Assembly (NCBI GenBank): GCA_046160725.1 | Contig: JBJXHB010000332.1 | Location: 1 to 8,523, forward strand | Length of the DNA stretch: 8,523 nucleotides | Direction: 5' to 3' | From: JBJXHB01 sp046160725 | GTDB lineage: Bacteria > Pseudomonadota > Gammaproteobacteria > Burkholderiales > Burkholderiaceae_C | Shown: positions 7,181 through 8,523 of the stretch, piece by piece | How the letters are laid out: every line of letters starts with the position of its first letter | Numbering within the stretch: position 1 is the first letter of the stretch | Notes under the pieces: model-generated | Told to the model about the DNA's origin: nothing | Seen by the model: only the letters and a program-made list of their open reading frames with translations | Databases searched by the model: none | Program-made: the position numbers and the translations under genes

Positions 7181-7435
7181 GTGAACGGCACCCACCGCAA
7201 GACCCTAGAGAGAGTGTTCGCCGACCCAGTCAATGGGAACATTGAGTGGGCACGCATCGAGTCCATGCTGAAGGCTGCGGGCTGCAGGGTCGTCGAAGGT
7301 GCGGGATCGTCTGTCACCTTCGAGTTCAATGGGCGAAAGATGACGCTCCATCGGCCCCACCCAAGCAGGGAAGCGCTGCGCTACCGGGTCTTGGCCGTAC
7401 GGGAGTTCGTCGAACGAATGGGAGTGAAGCCATGA
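7181..7435 (+). CDS. hicA: HicA-family toxin (mRNA interferase)
   Basis: An 84-residue protein of the HicA family, small toxins with a double-stranded-RNA-binding-like fold that cleave mRNA and halt translation. It shows the subfamily pattern RKTLERVFADPV (6-17), IEWARIESMLKAAGCRVVEG (21-40), a GSS turn (42-44), then FEFNGRKMTLHRPHP (47-61) and a C-terminal helix ending GVKP. In many HicA proteins the active His sits in a GSH motif; here that position is Ser44, and H57 and H60 are the candidate functional histidines. The start is GTG 7181, which retains the conserved N-terminus; an in-frame GTG at 7214 has AGAGAG close by but would remove it. No Shine-Dalgarno precedes 7181, consistent with a leaderless message from the promoter at 7146-7173. 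The stop overlaps the hicB start (ATGA). Confidence 0.88.
   Translation: MNGTHRKTLERVFADPVNGNIEWARIESMLKAAGCRVVEGAGSSVTFEFNGRKMTLHRPHPSREALRYRVLAVREFVERMGVKP
7420..7424 (+). promoter_or_regulatory. Ribosome binding site for hicB
   Basis: GGGAG lies seven bases before ATG 7432, within the end of hicA. It gives the antitoxin a proper Shine-Dalgarno while the toxin lacks one, which would favour antitoxin production. Confidence 0.65.
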
Positions 7436-7800
7436 CCAATCTCATGTCTTATAAGGGCTACACAGCAAGCATGGTCTTCGATGCTGAAGACAAGATCATT
7501 GTTGGACGTGTTCAAGATGTCGACGACATCATCTCGTTTCACGGCGAGTCGGTGTCAGAGTTTGAAGCCAATTTTCACGCGGCGGTCGAGGGCTATCTGG
7601 CAGCGTCCCAAGAACTGGGAAGTGCTCCAGAAAGGCCAGCCAGCGGCAAAGTCATGCTGCGCATCGCACCGGAGATTCATGCTGCCGCTCTCAAGGCTGC
7701 GGCGAGAAGTGGCACCAGTCTAAACAAGTGGGCGGAGAGCGCGCTTGGTAAAGCAGCAAAGAAGGCACCCGCACGCGTTGCCGCCCGTAGCGAGGCCTAA
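7432..7800 (+). CDS. hicB: HicB-family antitoxin
   Basis: A 122-residue type II antitoxin that neutralises HicA by direct binding and usually represses its own operon. The N-terminal half (about 6-62, YKGYTASMVFDAEDKIIVG ... FHGESVSEFEANFHAAVEGYL) is the partial RNase H-like HicB fold that contacts the toxin. The C-terminal part (KVMLRIAPEIHAAALKAAARSGTSLNKWAESAL) is a ribbon-helix-helix-type DNA-binding domain, followed by a basic Lys/Ala/Arg tail. ATG 7432 is chosen over the longer open frame because it has GGGAG at 7420-7424, overlaps the hicA stop (ATGA) and gives the family N-terminus. The TAA stop (7798-7800) lies inside the attC R'' box GCCTAAC, so gene and recombination site are tightly packed. 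The gene order toxin then antitoxin is standard for hicAB. Confidence 0.9.
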   Translation: MTNLMSYKGYTASMVFDAEDKIIVGRVQDVDDIISFHGESVSEFEANFHAAVEGYLAASQELGSAPERPASGKVMLRIAPEIHAAALKAAARSGTSLNKWAESALGKAAKKAPARVAARSEA

Positions 7801-7923
7801 CCCCTTGCTCAAGCTGACCCGCTACGGCATGCGTTGCTTGGCCGCTCCAGGGCAGGTGTGCCATTTTCCTTCCGCGGCCAAGCAACGCATGCCTCCGCGG
7901 TCAGCTTAGCCCGAACGTTAGGC
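7795..7923 (+). other. attC recombination site 1 (129 bp)
   Basis: The R'' box GCCTAAC (7795-7801) and R' box GTTAGGC (7917-7923) are perfect inverse partners. Between them, GGCATGCGTTGCTTGGCCGC (7826-7845) pairs perfectly with 7874-7893, and AAGCTGACC (7811-7819) pairs with GGTCAGCTT (7899-7907). A terminal loop spans 7846-7873. Unpaired bases between the arms give the strand asymmetry needed by integron integrases, which recombine the folded bottom strand. Confidence 0.93.
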
Positions 7924-8501
7924 TTCACAACGAAGTTCACCGCCTCACGAGTATGAAACGCGCAACTCCCGGTCAGCTTCGATTCATGCAACAACGCTTC
8001 CGCGACCTCTTGCAAGCGCCACCAGTTCACTTCAACGCGCTCACTCCAAGCAAGGTACCCGAAGCCGAAGGCGTCTATGTGATCTCCGCAATGAAAGAAG
8101 GGCGGGAGTTCCCATACTACGTTGGCCGCACGAAGAATCTGAGGCAGCGGCTCTACACAAACCATCTCATGGGTTCCCCCGCAGGTGCTCGGCTCAAAAA
8201 GCATCTAGTCCAAGCCGGCGAGTGCGTTGACATGGCCGCCGCCAAAGCCTTCTTGCGGGCCTACTGTCTTGTACGGTGGATCGAGCAGGCCGGCCATCGC
8301 GAGCGCGGCGCAGTCGAAGGCTATTGCACCGGTCTGCTCTTCCCAAAGTACGGCATCTACGAGGAGCACTAACGAGGTGAAGCCTAACACTTCGCTCGAG
8401 CCGACTCGCTCCGGCATGGCACTTGGCCGGCTTCCCGGAGTGGTCCATCATCCGTCCAGCCGGCCAAGCGCCATGCCTGCGCTCGCGGCTCAGCTCAAAC
8501 G
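7918..8501 (+). mobile_element. Integron gene cassette 2 (GIY-YIG protein)
   Basis: The 584-bp unit lies between the G^TTAGGC crossovers at 7917/7918 and 8501/8502. It holds one short gene and its attC. Only 29 bases separate the R' box from the start codon and no promoter is visible, so expression probably depends on transcription from cassette 1 or further upstream. Confidence 0.87.
7953..8372 (+). CDS. Small stand-alone GIY-YIG domain protein (nuclease-like)
   Basis: A 139-residue cytosolic protein. Strand one carries G40-V-Y-V-I and strand two Y55-Y-V-G-R-T, the GIY and YIG signatures. They are followed by NLRQRLYTNH, whose R66 and H71 match the catalytic Arg and the later His of the family. 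The metal-binding Glu is probably E122 in VEGYCTGLLFPKYG, with E111 an alternative. The usual Asn after the final P-x-Y is Gly134, a departure from most active members. GIY-YIG domains cut DNA in homing endonucleases, UvrC, some restriction enzymes and repair proteins; here no extra DNA-binding domain is fused. ATG 7953 is the only start that keeps the N-terminal helix; the ribosome site is weak (ACGAG). It ends nine bases before the attC R'' box. The fold is likely; DNA cleavage and biological role are inference. Confidence 0.8.
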   Translation: MKRATPGQLRFMQQRFRDLLQAPPVHFNALTPSKVPEAEGVYVISAMKEGREFPYYVGRTKNLRQRLYTNHLMGSPAGARLKKHLVQAGECVDMAAAKAFLRAYCLVRWIEQAGHRERGAVEGYCTGLLFPKYGIYEEH

Positions 8502-8507
8502 TTAGGC
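8382..8507 (+). other. attC recombination site 2 (126 bp)
   Basis: GCCTAAC (8382-8388) and GTTAGGC (8501-8507) are inverse partners. GGCATGGCACTTGGCCGGC (8413-8431) pairs with 8459-8477 with a single mismatch, and further pairing lies outside it (GAGCCGA-type against GCGGCTC). The loop is 8432-8458. It shares the GGCATG...TTGGCCG core with attC 1, indicating one attC family. Confidence 0.92.
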
Positions 8508-8523
8508 CGCACAGAACACTGCC
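8502..8523 (+). mobile_element. Start of a third integron cassette (cut by window edge)
   Basis: Sequence to the right of the crossover in the 8501-8507 R' box belongs to the next cassette or to the array's right flank. Only 22 bases are visible, with no gene content. Confidence 0.5.

Larger units (their letters stand above)
7102..7917 (+). mobile_element. Integron gene cassette 1 (hicAB)
   Basis: The boundaries are set by the G^TTAGGC crossover points at 7101/7102 and 7917/7918. The 816-bp cassette contains a promoter, a hicA-hicB operon and its 3' attC site. Its base composition is markedly lower in GC than the chromosomal genes; for example, 7441-7500 has 26 G+C in 60 bases. Confidence 0.85.

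Noticed and set aside
7826..7893. Long inverted repeats considered as a transcription terminator or IS terminal repeats
   Set aside because: They are bounded by GCCTAAC/GTTAGGC and match attC structure; there is no T-run and no transposase.
7809..8204. 131-residue minus-strand frame across attC 1 and cassette 2
   Set aside because: It overlaps the attC palindrome and the GIY-YIG gene in antisense, lacks a ribosome site and shows no family motif.
1..8523. CRISPR array, tRNA or rRNA
   Set aside because: No regularly spaced identical repeats and no recognisable tRNA or rRNA sequence on either strand by eye.

Overview
The window is very GC-rich DNA with strong G/C third-position bias over its first ~6.9 kb. 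This fits a betaproteobacterium of the Burkholderiales (Rubrivivax/Leptothrix/Ideonella-like). That placement is inferred from base composition, gene types and the integron sites, not from a marker gene.

Positions 1-6905 look like ordinary chromosome. They hold the 3' end of an unrecognised gene (2-202), a class I PLP-dependent aminotransferase (242-1414), and a convergent TauE/SafE-type membrane permease on the minus strand (1430-2173). A large Ala/Lys/Asp-rich, mostly helical protein of unknown function follows (2325-4820). Next is a two-gene unit: an acyl-CoA dehydrogenase-like flavoprotein (4939-6153) whose stop overlaps the start of a glyoxalase-fold (VOC) protein (6150-6905).

Positions 6906-7100 are a short non-coding junction. 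It carries three imperfect copies of a TGG-CACC-GTGGC-type motif that look like the remnant of an insertion-sequence end, though this is not proven.

From 7101 to the right edge the DNA is clearly less GC-rich and is an integron gene-cassette array. An orphan GTTAGGC core at 7101 opens it. Two complete attC recombination sites (7795-7923 and 8382-8507) have paired GCCTAAC/GTTAGGC boxes around long imperfect palindromes. Cassette 1 carries a hicA-hicB toxin-antitoxin pair with its own likely extended -10 promoter. Cassette 2 carries a small stand-alone GIY-YIG-domain protein. A third cassette begins at 8502 and runs off the edge. The gene and attC orientation puts the expected attI/intI side on the left, yet the 7.1 kb to the left contains no integrase. 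The array therefore looks like a cluster of attC sites without an integrase (CALIN), or an integron that lost its integrase end.

The array is the most notable content. The addiction module may stabilise it, and the nuclease-like cassette is a candidate for an accessory or defence function. The 831-residue helical protein with an embedded ~110-residue globular domain is the least explained chromosomal gene.
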